The notes under the pieces: model-generated
Told to the model about the DNA's origin: nothing
Database searches by the model: none
What the model saw: only the letters and a program-made list of their open reading frames with translations
Shown here: in pieces, positions 23,651 to 35,203 of the stretch
How positions within the stretch are numbered: the stretch's first letter is position 1
How the letters are laid out: every line of letters begins with the position of its first letter
Program-made: the position numbers and the translations under genes
NCBI GenBank assembly: GCA_951230915.1
Contig: OX579634.1
Coordinates: 43,847,570 to 43,911,569, forward strand
Length of the DNA stretch: 64,000 bases
From: Antitrichia curtipendula
Lineage: Eukaryota; Streptophyta; Bryopsida; Hypnales; Leucodontaceae
Reading direction: 5' to 3'

Positions 23651-25153
23651 GTCCATTTGTATAGATGTTTAGAAAATTGGCTTATTAGTGTGCCTACCAA
23701 TTTTGAGTGTGAAATTGCACAGGAGTTATGAGATTATAATAAGAGAAATGTATGTATCATATTTTTGAGTATGTTGCCCCTCCCCACAATGTTTGAGAAA
23801 TTTTCATTTAAGGATTTTTGGGAATTGGAGGGGACATGAACAACTAAAAATTGTGTTAGTACACTAAAATGCATTGTCAAAAAACTTAAGTTTAAATAAA
23901 GAGATATCAAACTCATTATACAATCCCCCTTGCAATTGTTGAAATGCAACTTTAAGAAAAAGTAAAGAGCGCAAATAACTCCAAATCAACACTTGCATTG
24001 TTAAATTTTCAACAGTGAGAACCATCAAAATACTTTATTCTTTCTACTGGGACCATTTTCAAAGCAAATGGATGAGCGAAATTTTTTAGATCTCAAATCA
24101 AGTGAAATTGGCAAGCTTTATACTTCCACCAATGGTACATATATACTTTTGAGGATCTTTCAAAAATAAAATATTTAACTTTTTGAGTGGAAAACAAAAG
24201 CTTCTAATAGTTAACCTTCAATACTATCCATGAAAAAATTTCAAATACTAAAAAGAATTTAATTGCCCAAATCAAACCAAGCCTAAAATTTTGGATCAAC
24301 TATACATGGTTGTTTAGATAGTTAAGGGCTCAACTTGTGGAAACAATTTTCAGTAAATTTTCATAGGAAGAAAAATTGAATTAGCATCAAACCCAAGTTG
24401 TTTCATATTTTTTGGACCTTCATGGAATTAATTACAGATTTTTGAAGTTGAAATTATGCAATGGTCATTAAAAGGCAACCACATCCTGAAATGTATATTG
24501 TTGGTACATTAAAAAAAGAAAAATGTACCTCTGTGTGAGTGGTTGCTCTTAAAACAAGGGTACATTTAGAGCACCCTACTTTTAACTTAAAAGGTGGAAT
24601 GTGCTACAATATTTTGATCTCAAGTTAAGCTTAGTTATTCTTGTTGGCTCTATCTCTTTTGAGGTGATAGTGATAGTAATAGAATGTCACCCTCTCACTT
24701 AGTATGTGAGTGAATTTTCATTACCCCCATATTTGTATTTTCATTACTCTTCATATCTATACTTTACAATGATTGATATGAAATTACCAATCGTATTCTT
24801 TGTACGTATCAATATTTTATATTGTATTACTATTTCATTTAATACATCCATATTCTATATAATCCCATATCCCATGTATTTCTAGTAAATCTTTACTAAA
24901 AATCTCCATAAAGGTCATTATTTAATATCTTATCTCTAGAACTATACTTAAAACATACTTAAAAGACCCCTTTATCTTGTAGTGATTCAACCATTTTTTC
25001 ACATACTTTGATGTTTTCAAATTGCAACTATTTTTTTTTACCCAATTTTACCAGCTAACAATGAGCAAACCAACGCTTCTCCCCAAACATTGATGCAAGG
25101 CACTATCTCCTAACAAGACTTTTGACGCAATGCTTTTTTATACAAATTCTATG
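23651..25153. other. AT-rich DNA with one dispersed repeat at 24,360-24,573
   Basis: 24,360-24,573 matches 16,860-17,180 (GGAAGAAAAA, TGGACCTTC, GAAATGTATATTGTTGGTAC) and ends in an eroded TTTAGAGCAC. The remainder shows nothing recognisable. Confidence 0.5.
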
Positions 25154-25674
25154 TTAACCCTTAAAAGCCCAAGGGGTTTGGACAAAACACAAATGTGTTA
25201 TAAAACATAAGTTCTATAACTTTTTTGAAGTTTGCATCAAAAAAGATAATGTGAAGCATGAAAATTAGAAAGTATCCGTATGGTCAAAACTATAAAATTA
25301 CTTTTAGATTCTCTTCAAATGAATTTTATAGATACAACTTCAAAAATTCACCAAAAATACAATTTCTACCTTTAGGATTTGAATTTTTTTTGATTGGTCA
25401 AAATGGCAGTTTCTATTGATTTGTAAAAAAATGCATAAGATCTAGAAATGAGAACACCGATACTTTTCCAAAATAGTAAGTTTTTAGCACTAGCCAATTC
25501 TAGACACTTTGTGCTATTTCTCTTATAGTTTTTGTCTGACTGTAGCAATCTGAGTTTTGAATATAATAATTGAGAGACAAACCAATATTTTAGGGAAAAA
25601 AAAAATTTGCCCAAAAATTCTGGCTAAAGTTGGGCAGCGACCAAAAAATGGTCGTTTGAGCGCTTAGGGGTTAA
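25154..25674. mobile_element. TTAA-family element, short class (521 bp)
   Basis: Left end TTAACCCTTAAAAGCCC, right end GAGCGCTTAGGGGTTAA. The interior is diverged from the 940 bp class. Non-coding. Confidence 0.65.
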
Positions 25675-25843
25675 TAAGAGATGGAGAATGATCCAGCCAT
25701 CTAGGTTATCACACAGTTGGGCTAGGCAAAATTGGGCTCCTAACTTAGGACCAACTTCCATGGAAAATCAAAGGCTGAAGCCTGCCAATCAACAATAGAA
25801 TGGGGAGTTTTTTTTTTCTTCGGCTAGAATCTCCATTCCACCA

Positions 25844-26789
25844 TTAACTCCTAAACGTCGGAGACTATGTTTTCACCAAAAACAGTCTAAAACTGCCATT
25901 TCTGATACAAGCACCAAATTTTAGATAAAAAAACATTTTTGGACCAAGTAACCGTAGGATCTTGTAGTAAACTAGTTTGGAAATATGTGGAAAAAATTTC
26001 AGAATTTTTCACCGTGTAGATTGCAAGATTTTAACGTTTGAAGTGACAAAACTCATTTTTTTAGCCCTGTAAAAATACGGGCAGCCGCACTTCACAAGGT
26101 CACATTTGTATGAAAAAATCTGCAAAATGATTGTGCTTCTTTGGATTCATTATTCAAGGTAAGTTGGCTACATGTTTCAAAAATTTTAGATCATTTGGAA
26201 TTGTACAACATATAGAAAAAGTATAGCAAGTAGAAAGAAGTAGAGAATGATTCAAAACACTAAATTGTTAAGAATTAATTATAAAATTGAAATTTTTTAA
26301 TCCCAACGGTGGTAATATAGTAATAAACAATTTACATTATACAGTATGCTTCTTCTTTTTTCAAAAAATATTAAAAATTGAGTTAAATTAAGGACTCCAA
26401 AGTTTATTTTTGAGTAGGGAATCCATAACTACCCGCAAACTAGAGCACCTCATAACTTTCAACTCATACATCAAAATGGAACGATTCAATGCTTTCTAAG
26501 TATATATAAATCTAAAGAGCCAATTTCAAATTTTTATTTTTGAAAAAAGTTTTTTTTTAGATTTTTTAGATTTTTTTTGGGCTGACCGTCGAGCATTGAA
26601 AATTACAGATCATGCAATAACTTTTGAACAATGCAGTCAAAAGTTATGAAAATTGTTGGGCCTTAAAGATAAACCTCGTCCCCATATTGTGTGAAAATTT
26701 AAGCAAAAAACATTAAAAACTCCATACTCAATGAGCTGCCCAAAATCGCTATGTTGCCAAAAAAGGCAGTTTGGACGTTTAAGGGTTAA
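25844..26789. mobile_element. TTAA-family element (946 bp)
   Basis: Left end TTAACTCCTAAACGTC and right end GACGTTTAAGGGTTAA. The interior matches 8,549-9,479 in the same orientation (ACCGTAGGATCTTGTAGTAA, GTGTAGATTGCAAGATTTTA, GTGCTTCTTTGGATTCATT). Both outer TTAA are intact although the terminal bases next to them have mutated. Confidence 0.8.
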
Positions 26790-27163
26790 TTGATAAATGA
26801 TACGTGGGCTTCATTGGCCAACTCCACATGAAAGCCGGCCGTGAATTAGAAGTGTCTAAGCAATGGCACCCAGGCCACAATGCTTGCGTGAAGTTGACCA
26901 TGTTTCGATCGGGAAGTTGCCACCCTGCTTAGAAAGTCAAAAACAGCACGTTTTTTTTATATTAAGTTTAGGCTTCTCTGTCCATTTCCATGAGCCCACA
27001 GCCTCACACTGATGAGTCATCTTGTACCTTACCTCGAGCATACACTCCCTAGAAGCACACAAAAATAGAGGATAAGTTAGAACAAGCTTTGGGGCAATCT
27101 TGACAAAATGATAACATGGTACCATCATTGCTTAATTCACATGCTTTTTGCAAACATGATATA
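26790..27163. other. Intergenic DNA
   Basis: Nothing recognised. Confidence 0.4.
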
Positions 27164-27552
27164 TGGTAGAACCACCCATTCTCAACCAGGGATCCATACC
27201 CAGGATTCTACTTCCAACCGCAGCTTGGAATGTTTTTTTTCCTCCTTTCCAAGGCCGGGACTAATAAGATCATGACACATGTCCCGAAGTAGTGAGCAAG
27301 AAAGTAGGAAGTAGTGAGTTGGAAAGTAATTCTTGATTGATTGGAATTGGAAGAGTCTATATGTTGGGTATGGGCCAACTTTTGGCTTCTGAAATTCATA
27401 GTAATTTCAATTCAAGGCATAAAATTACCAAAAAAAATTTGCAATCCCCATGGTTTCTATCTTCCTACATGGCTAGAAATTTACATTGCCTTGTTATGCT
27501 CAAGAATATGCACGGAATTGCTTTAAGTGGTTGAATATGGGTGGTTCTACCA
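27164..27552. mobile_element. Complete MITE, TGGTAGAACC family (389 bp)
   Basis: TGGTAGAACCACCCAT at the left and ATGGGTGGTTCTACCA at the right are perfect 16 bp inverses, and both are flanked by TA (27,162-27,163 and 27,553-27,554), as for a TA target duplication. The interior matches 8,161-8,548. Non-coding. TA duplication suggests Tc1/mariner-type mobilisation, but the ends do not match the Tc1-like element at 45,958. Confidence 0.85.
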
Positions 27553-27805
27553 TAAGTACAAGGCCTTTTGCGAAACTTGAAAAAACCTACATTGGGATTG
27601 ACTTCTAAAGGGCCTGGAGGTCCCACCCACTTTCGACCATTTTGTTCACTTTGTTGTACATTTATTTTGTTCAACTTCTCTGCACATGTGTTGATGTTGG
27701 GTCTGGCGAGATCATGCTGGTAATTGGGCAATTCGGGTTTCAACCGATTCTATTGAATAGACTCAGCAATTGTAAGCAAATGGGTCCCCTTGACCGGGTT
27801 GATAT

Positions 27806-27824
27806 CCCCCCCCCCCCCCCCCCA
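27806..27824. repeat. Poly-C tract
   Basis: An uninterrupted run of about 18 C on the plus strand after GATAT. Such tracts are prone to length error in sequencing. Confidence 0.9.
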
Positions 27825-28084
27825 TTATTCATCCCCTCAAAGTCATTTTATGGGTGCATATAAAATAAAAGATCCTCTATTTTGTGCTTGATTAATTTTT
27901 CTTTTGTACCTCTCCCAACAAATGTGTTGCCTTTGATTGCAATTATGAATTGCAAATTTGCAAATTTTTATCATACATGGAAAATTTAGAAATTTAGAGT
28001 TTTTCCTTGGGGACAAGCAAGGGTGGTGGTTCACCCCAATTGTCTCTTCTTGGTCATGCAAAATTTAAACTTGTAACAACAATG

Positions 28085-28300
28085 GAGACACTAAGTGTCT
28101 GATGGGTGTCCGATGGATGACAAAAAATCCTTCTAAATAAGATAGTCAAGTGAAGATGTTCATCCTTGGAGTTTTGTGTGAAAAAAAAGAGGCCTTGCAT
28201 AGTAGTTTGACCTCCAATGAGTGCTCTTGGTTTTTTTTAAGCACATGAATCACATGGTACCCCAAAAATGATTTCCAAGATGACCAAGATGGAAATGAAA
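28085..28300. repeat. Dispersed repeat, copy 1 of 3
   Basis: Shares GTCCGATGGATGACAA, CATCCTTGGAGTTTTGTG, AGTAGTTTGACCTCCAATGA and AATGATTTCCAAGATGACC with 34,130-34,330 (same strand) and 39,480-39,665 (inverted). Non-coding. Confidence 0.65.
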
Positions 28301-31300
28301 GTAGATTTGGTAACATTTATTTTAAATAGTTGTGCAATCAAATTTAGATTATATGACAATGTATTTCATTATAAAATTTGTATGTTGTAAAAGAATTTAA
28401 ATTTAAAGAATATTTATATTTGATATGAGTTCTTTTCACTTGTTTTATTTTATAGAAATTCACTCTAATTTCAAATCTATAAAATAAATCTAAAAATTTT
28501 AGACTCGTAAAAAAAATGTGTTTTCATCTCTAAAAAATAAAATACAATATAATAATTACAATTGATATATAATAGTACAATAGACAATGCAAAGCAAATG
28601 ATATCAAGTTTGGCTACATTGTATTCATTGAATCCATCCTTCAAAGGCTAAGGACTACCAAATAATAAAAATCACCACTATAATTATTCATGGCTGTTTG
28701 GAAACTGAACCACGTATCCTACGCATACCCTATTTATTTGCTTCCAACAATCTTATAAGGGTTAAAGGAAACGGAGTACATATCCCCTAGAAACCTCACA
28801 TGCATTTTGGAAATCCGTTGTATGCATTTACATGACACAAAAGAATAAAATATTACTATAAAGACATATAAATTCACCTTTGTTTCAATATGGTTCTATC
28901 TATTGTTTGCAAATATTACAAGAGATATTTTCATCTCCAAATATTTGCTTGTAGTCAACTAGTCATTGCAATTTGCAATAGACATTAGAGGAAGGATGGG
29001 GCCTCAAAAGGGCTGCCAGAGCAAATTTAAGAAAAATTTAAAATGCAATTTGAGGTGCATGTCCTATTGTGATTTAAATAATAATAATAATAATATTTCA
29101 GTTTTTATTTGTTTTTCATTGCTAATCCAACTCTAGCAGCTTTTTTGAGGCCCCTTTTTTTCTCTAATGTTGTAGCAATTTCACAAACAATAGAAATGTT
29201 TAGTTTTAGTGATGATTCCACCTTTTAATCCTTAAGCATTCAAGTTGACATTTGGAGTCAAAATTCATTGTTTATAAAAACATTGATTTCAAATGCTTTT
29301 GAGTTTAATTAAATTTAAACTAACTAAATGATGCAAGTAGGTCATCTATAAATTAATGTTCTTGCTCATTTTTTGCCTTTCTTTTTCCTAAATGACAATA
29401 TGACTTTAGAATTTAATTATTTTGGATCACAAGCAAGATTGTATAAATTATAAATCCTTAAAATAAATAACTCTCATAATTGGAAAAAAAATTAGATTAA
29501 TAGGAGTTCAAAGTTTTGTTGACTTTTTTGCACAAGGCATTTGAATCACTTGCATCCTACTTGATACTGATAATTTTCACATGATTTAGAATGGTGATTA
29601 ATTTAAGAGTAAAAATAAATATGGATCTTTATTAAATTTTGGTTTCAGTTCGGGATAAATTATATTTTTGAATACCATACATCAAGATCCGTTTATATAT
29701 TAGAGGTATTTGAAAAGTAATGGTACATTTCCATTAATGATTCCTCTTTGATTTACATTCACCACATTCCATTTTTTTTTCTTTTCTATATTGCATTAAA
29801 ATTCTCATTTAACTTTGTGCCCTTTTTGGAATATCAACAAAACTAATAGTTGCATACAAATCTATTTACATTGAGTTGGCTCCATCTCCGAGTTAGAATA
29901 TTTGTTTCACCCTTGAACTCTCAGCCCAACAAAGTACCAAAGCAGATTTTAGCCTTTGGGACACCTTAATGCTTGATAAAACACAATATATTTGGTCTCT
30001 AGTTGTTTGTCACCAATTGTTTCTTGTCCAAAGTCAAACTTTTGAACACAACGACTTCAATTCTATTATGTGCACACCCCAAAAATTAGGAAAGAAAGAA
30101 ACACTGACCCACTGTCACGTCCATCATTCTTTTCAAACAAATATCCCTATTGAGTGTCGCGAGTGTGGTCAAAGTTGGCATAAAGTACTCCGTAATACTA
30201 ATAACACATGCCAAAAGGAATTGGAAAACTAGTTTCACAATTTTTTTCGAATGTGAAAAAAAAAGAACCTTGCAAAATATTTCTATTTCTAGCACCTACT
30301 GAAGCTTCTTTTTTTTCAACTTAAAAAAAAACATAAAAACATTTGATAGGAGATGCTGACCCAAACCACTAGGTACACTAAGTAAGGTAACTACACCTAA
30401 AATCACATAAATAAGCCAATTCACCATGGTTCCCATTATTATACTGGAAAACTTTTTGTGGGGTCCTCTTGGTAGTGAACAAGGAACTCTACATATTCTC
30501 TTAGAATGCATTTTTTGGGACACCGTAAATGAATAAAACTACAAATTTTTCAAAGTGATGAAAACAGGTGGTTCCTAAAAAGCGATCGTAGACTCTCATG
30601 AACAGTGGGAGTACATTTTAGGCAAGAATCTCTAGTGTGCGCTTTCAGGTGTAGTTACCTTAGTTCGTTGGCAGGACCACATGCTTTGCCCAAATACTTG
30701 GACCTTGTTCACCCACATGTGTGTACAGAATCTGATTTCTTCCAGTTGAAACCCAACTTTCTCCACTCAACCCTAAAACTGGCAACTGGCAACTGCTTGT
30801 TTTTTCCATTCTAAAAATACTCCCAATTGAAGCTCCCAATTTATGAAAAATTTATGAAATTTTTTTTGTGAATTTTTTTTTGTCACCATGACTGATTCTA
30901 ATTCTGATGATTCCCATCTCCAAGGATCTGGGAAAAAGTTGAATTGCCGTTTGCTTCTCCTCCTCTCAATGTGATGTGCTTTGCTGAAATTGGGGATGAT
31001 TGAATAGTTTGCATTTTTCACTCCATTGCAAAAGGTTCTAGTGGCCTGCACTTTTACAACAAAACCCATGAAAGCATTTGGCAAAGCCTTTGCATAAAGA
31101 TTCCTCAGCCTAAGTGAAATAATCTTAAATTCTTTTAAAACACACCAAAAAAAATAAATCATGTTTGAGTCGGTGCCCTAGAAGCCCTTTTTAGATTCTT
31201 TCAGGGAAAAAAAAAGCTTTTACAAATTCAATAGTAAAGACTGAAATCTTGTAATCTTGTGACAAGGTAAAAAGAAAAAGAAAAAAAAGAATATGTTTGA

Positions 31301-31498
31301 GACACTCCAGGAGGCTATTTGTATTCGTTCATATTTGTTCAGAAAAAAACTTTTTAAAGTCAATAGTAAAGACCAAAATTTGTAATCTTGTGACAAGTTA
31401 AAAAAATGTAGTATCATAGCATGAGGTCACCTTCAGCACATTTTTATTGCATAATTATTTAAAATTGGAAGAGATGGTTTGGGTGTTCATGTTTTTTT
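28301..31498. other. AT-rich gene desert
   Basis: Long A/T-rich DNA. Open frames such as the 129-codon one at 30,773-31,162 (minus) show no recognisable domain and biased low-complexity composition. An imperfect direct repeat about 120 bp apart (AGTAAAGACTGAAATCTTGT at 31,233; AGTAAAGACCAAAATTTGTA at 31,365) is visible. Confidence 0.45.
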
Positions 31499-32358
31499 TA
31501 CAACCCCTCAAGATTTTTGACAATGTTTTTATCAAAAGTACTCCGAAACTGCCATTTCTAGTTCAAGTACCAAATTTTTGAAAAAAAACATTTTGGACAC
31601 ATGTACCCGTAGGATCTTGTAGAAATTTCCACTACGTTGGTTGCAAGATACTAGCATTTGAAGTGACAAAAAAAAATTTTGGCCTTGCAAAAAGTGGAAA
31701 AACAAGGTAGTTGCACTTCACAAGGTCACATTTGTATAAAAAAATTGTCCGAAATGGTGGTGCTTCTTTGGATTCAATCTTCAAGGAAAATTCTACATGC
31801 TTGAAAAATTCACACCATCATTTCGAATTGTACAATATATAGGAAAATAATAGTAAGAAGAAAGAATTAAAGAATGATTTAAAATATAAAATTGTTGAGA
31901 ATTCAATTATAGAATTGAAAATGCCAGCTCCAATGGCTGTAATGTAATAATAAACAATCTATATCCTATGATTTCATTTTTTTCAAAGAATATTGAAAAT
32001 TGAATTAAATAAAAGGACTTGAATGTTTATTTTAGAGGTAGAAAATCCGTAATTGCCCGCAAATTAGTATTCAGTCTTCATAACTTTCTAAATACATATA
32101 AATCTAGAAAACCAATTATTATTATTATTAAACAATTTAAAATAAATAGATTGGAACTACTTGTAGATCTCTGAAAATTACATATTATATAATAATTTTA
32201 TAACTATATAGTCAAAAGTTATAAAAATTGTTGGGCCTTATAGTACTTCCTCGGATACATGTTGTAAGAAAATTTTAAAGAAAAAAAATTCCATTCGTAG
32301 TGAGCTACTCCAAATTGCTATGTTGCCAAAAATTACATTTTGGTTATTTAGGGATTAA
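31499..32358. mobile_element. TTAA-family element, decayed (860 bp)
   Basis: The left end is eroded (ACAACCCCTCAAG); the right end reads TTATTTAGGGATTAA. The interior follows 8,549-9,479 and 25,844-26,789 (CCCGTAGGATCTTGTAG, GTGCTTCTTTGGATTCAAT), with deletions. Non-coding. Confidence 0.7.
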
Positions 32359-34116
32359 TAAGTAATTTGGCAATTACTAAATAGTAAGGAGTATTTCATA
32401 ACTTTTAGCAACCTTTCAAATAAGCTTGGAAGTTGAATGGTTTTCTTCATTGCATAGAAAGTGATTGCTATGGAAGTCGTTACTTTTCACAACGTCTTTG
32501 TAAAGTTAGAGGAATGAATTTGGATTATGCATGTCACAAGATCAAAGATAGAAATGTATCTTTTCCAGCATTTTAACTTTCTTTATATTTAATTTTTCTT
32601 GAATTCAGCAAGTAGCTTATTAATTTCCAAAACCATTTGGTTCCAAAAAAATTTAATTATTTTTTGCTAAAGGTGACCTCATGCTTTCATAATAAACAAG
32701 TAGAAAAGTTTTGATAGACTTTGTGCCTACTACATTGACTTGCTTCTTAAGTAAGGTCCTACACAAATGTTCATATAGTGGCTTTTGTCAATGCAAAGCC
32801 TCCATCCCTTTGTTGTAAAGCCCAAAAATTCATAATTCATAAAGGAATCGCAACTAGTTATGAGTTCCAAAATTAACTAAACAACTGCATCCACAAAGTT
32901 CCCCAAGCTTATATTTTTATGTAAATCAACATTGTTGGATCACCCACCTCACTAATTAGTTTCTACAACAATTCTCCTTGTTTTAAATGCATCATAACAC
33001 TAAAGGACAATAGGGAACAATAAGACACACAAAGCCCATTGTATCATTCAAAGAATTTATTATAGTGTAAATATATGGATTATATTTTTGCAATTTGCAA
33101 GCACAATTAACATCTTATTCTTATGCAATTTCAATTAAGCATACTAAATTTCAATATAGAAAAAAAATTCATTTATTGTGAATTCTTTTTGGTTAAATTT
33201 AATGGTTTTATATGATAATTTATTAAATATCATTGGTGATGAATTTTCAAAACTAAATTGTGTAGGTAAAATGTGCATCTTTCATGCTAGGAAGATTCCA
33301 AAGTTGGTGCATTTTTTAACCAACACATGAGATTCCAATCATGTTCAAGAGTCTTTAAAGTTACATTTCAATTCACGAGCATCAATTACAATTGATCCGT
33401 CCACACAAAAGTTCTTAAAAAATAATTTGATGCCATGACTAAACATATCTATAAAGTATTATCTGATCATCATAAAGAATAATAATAAAAGTTTGAGGCC
33501 ATGATTAAACATTTCTATAAAGTATTATATGATCATCATCATGAAAAACAATAAGCTTGACCAACTTTGAATATCTTATAATCTAGGAATCATGCACGCA
33601 ATGATTCAATAACCTTGGTCAATTATGTCCAAGCAATTATTTTGAATCCATGTTAAGAGTCACGACCACCTTTTCTATCTATACCTAGTTATTTTACAAG
33701 TGCTACAAGCATGGAGTTGGATCAAAGATGAGGGATTTCAAAGAAAGCTTATGACTAGTAACAAGTATTCCAAATCATAAGTAGTACATGTACCACTAAA
33801 ACTGTTCTATTTATTGCTTTTGATTGTTGATTATTGTGCAAGCAATGTGAAATTTTTGGAGTTGATTGAGTGTGAATTGATTTGAATTCTACATTGCTTG
33901 TTCAATGATCAAAAGCAATAAATGGAACAGTTTAGTTGTACACACACTATGTCCAATTTGGAGGTTTTCAATGGGACGAAGGGTATATTAGAGACAACTT
34001 CAAATAATAAATTTTCTACATGACAACCTCCATCAATTTTGGATTGTCAATGCTGTTCAACCTCCCCCACCCCCCAAAGTGATAAGCAAAAAACTCAAAT
34101 GATACTCCACATGTTG
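32359..34116. other. AT-rich gene desert
   Basis: No coding frame. An inverted pair AAAAGCAATAAATGGAACAG (33,910) and CTGTTCTATTTATTGCTTTT (33,802) forms a roughly 130 bp hairpin, a possible small fold-back element. Confidence 0.45.
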
Positions 34117-34346
34117 TTAACCCTTGAACGTCAACACAAATGCCAAATGTCCAATGGATGACAAGGAATCACTGTAGTAGGACAAAAGTACAACTATTCA
34201 TCCTCAAAATTTTGTCGTAAAAAATGAAAGCCTTCTATAGAAGTTTGACTTCCAATGAGTGCTTTTGCTATTGCTTACGCCAATAATTCACACGGTAATG
34301 AAAAGGGATGATTTCCAAGGTCACCCCCTCATCCTCCAAGGGTTAA
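34117..34346. mobile_element. Possible small TTAA-bounded element (230 bp)
   Basis: TTAACCCTTGAACG at the left and TCCAAGGGTTAA at the right are imperfect inverses. The interior is copy 2 of the dispersed repeat also at 28,085-28,300 and 39,480-39,665. The copy at 28,085 lacks clear TTAA ends, so boundaries are uncertain. Confidence 0.45.
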
Positions 34347-35203
34347 ATTCCTAGCCTGGGCCTCACCTAATGCCCTTTGGCATTGCATATTCAGCCCATA
34401 TTTAGGCTTTTGAGTGATCTTTCCGATTTGAAAGGAAGAAAACGCGAAAAGACTGTTGCAATGTCTTTGAAACTTTTAAATAAATGAATGAAAACTGAAC
34501 TAATGAAAATGCACAAAAGCTTGAATACAGCAAGCCATGTGTTCCTAGTCCCACAGTAGTTCCTACCACCAATGAATACTGCTGCTACGTAACAGCTACA
34601 GCTCATGTGAGTTGCATGACAATTTGGTGACGTTACACCGTTACAATATATCATCTGGTACCTAGCAGCACCCAAGTACCCATGCAGTCGCATCGAACAA
34701 TCAAATGTCTCCATCTCATTTATTTGCAATGGGACAAACAAGTCTAATGAGATATTCAGGATATTCGAGGGACCCTCTCAGCAGATGACCGTAGAAGAAA
34801 ATGAGACAGACCATACGGTATAGTGGAACATAACGCCATCACTCATTTTGTTGCATTGTAAGTGCTCATGGTTACTAACAGGAGTACCATTGTTTGTGGT
34901 CCGAGCTAGCAAATAGCTCAAATGACCATAATAAAGCTTGCATTCAAAGATTTACAAACAGCAATGAGGAATATGGGATAAGGCTCTAGCGCAGAGTCCC
35001 TTAAAACTAGAACAGCAAAACATCTCCAAGGATGTCATCACACCGTGATAAATAAGCCTCATCTGAAGATTACCTCCAAACCTAATCAGTAGTCCGTGTT
35101 ATCAGAGAGAGTGGTGGAGAAATCTTTGGCGCATCTCTCGAGAGTTCCATCTTCAACGTACTTCTTCTTCAAGATTCCTCATTACCAACTCTCTGATTAA
35201 CCT

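Noticed and set aside
30773..31162. 129-codon minus-strand open frame
   Set aside because: No recognisable domain, AT-driven composition (Phe, Lys, Asn), no splice context and no repeat-derived homology.
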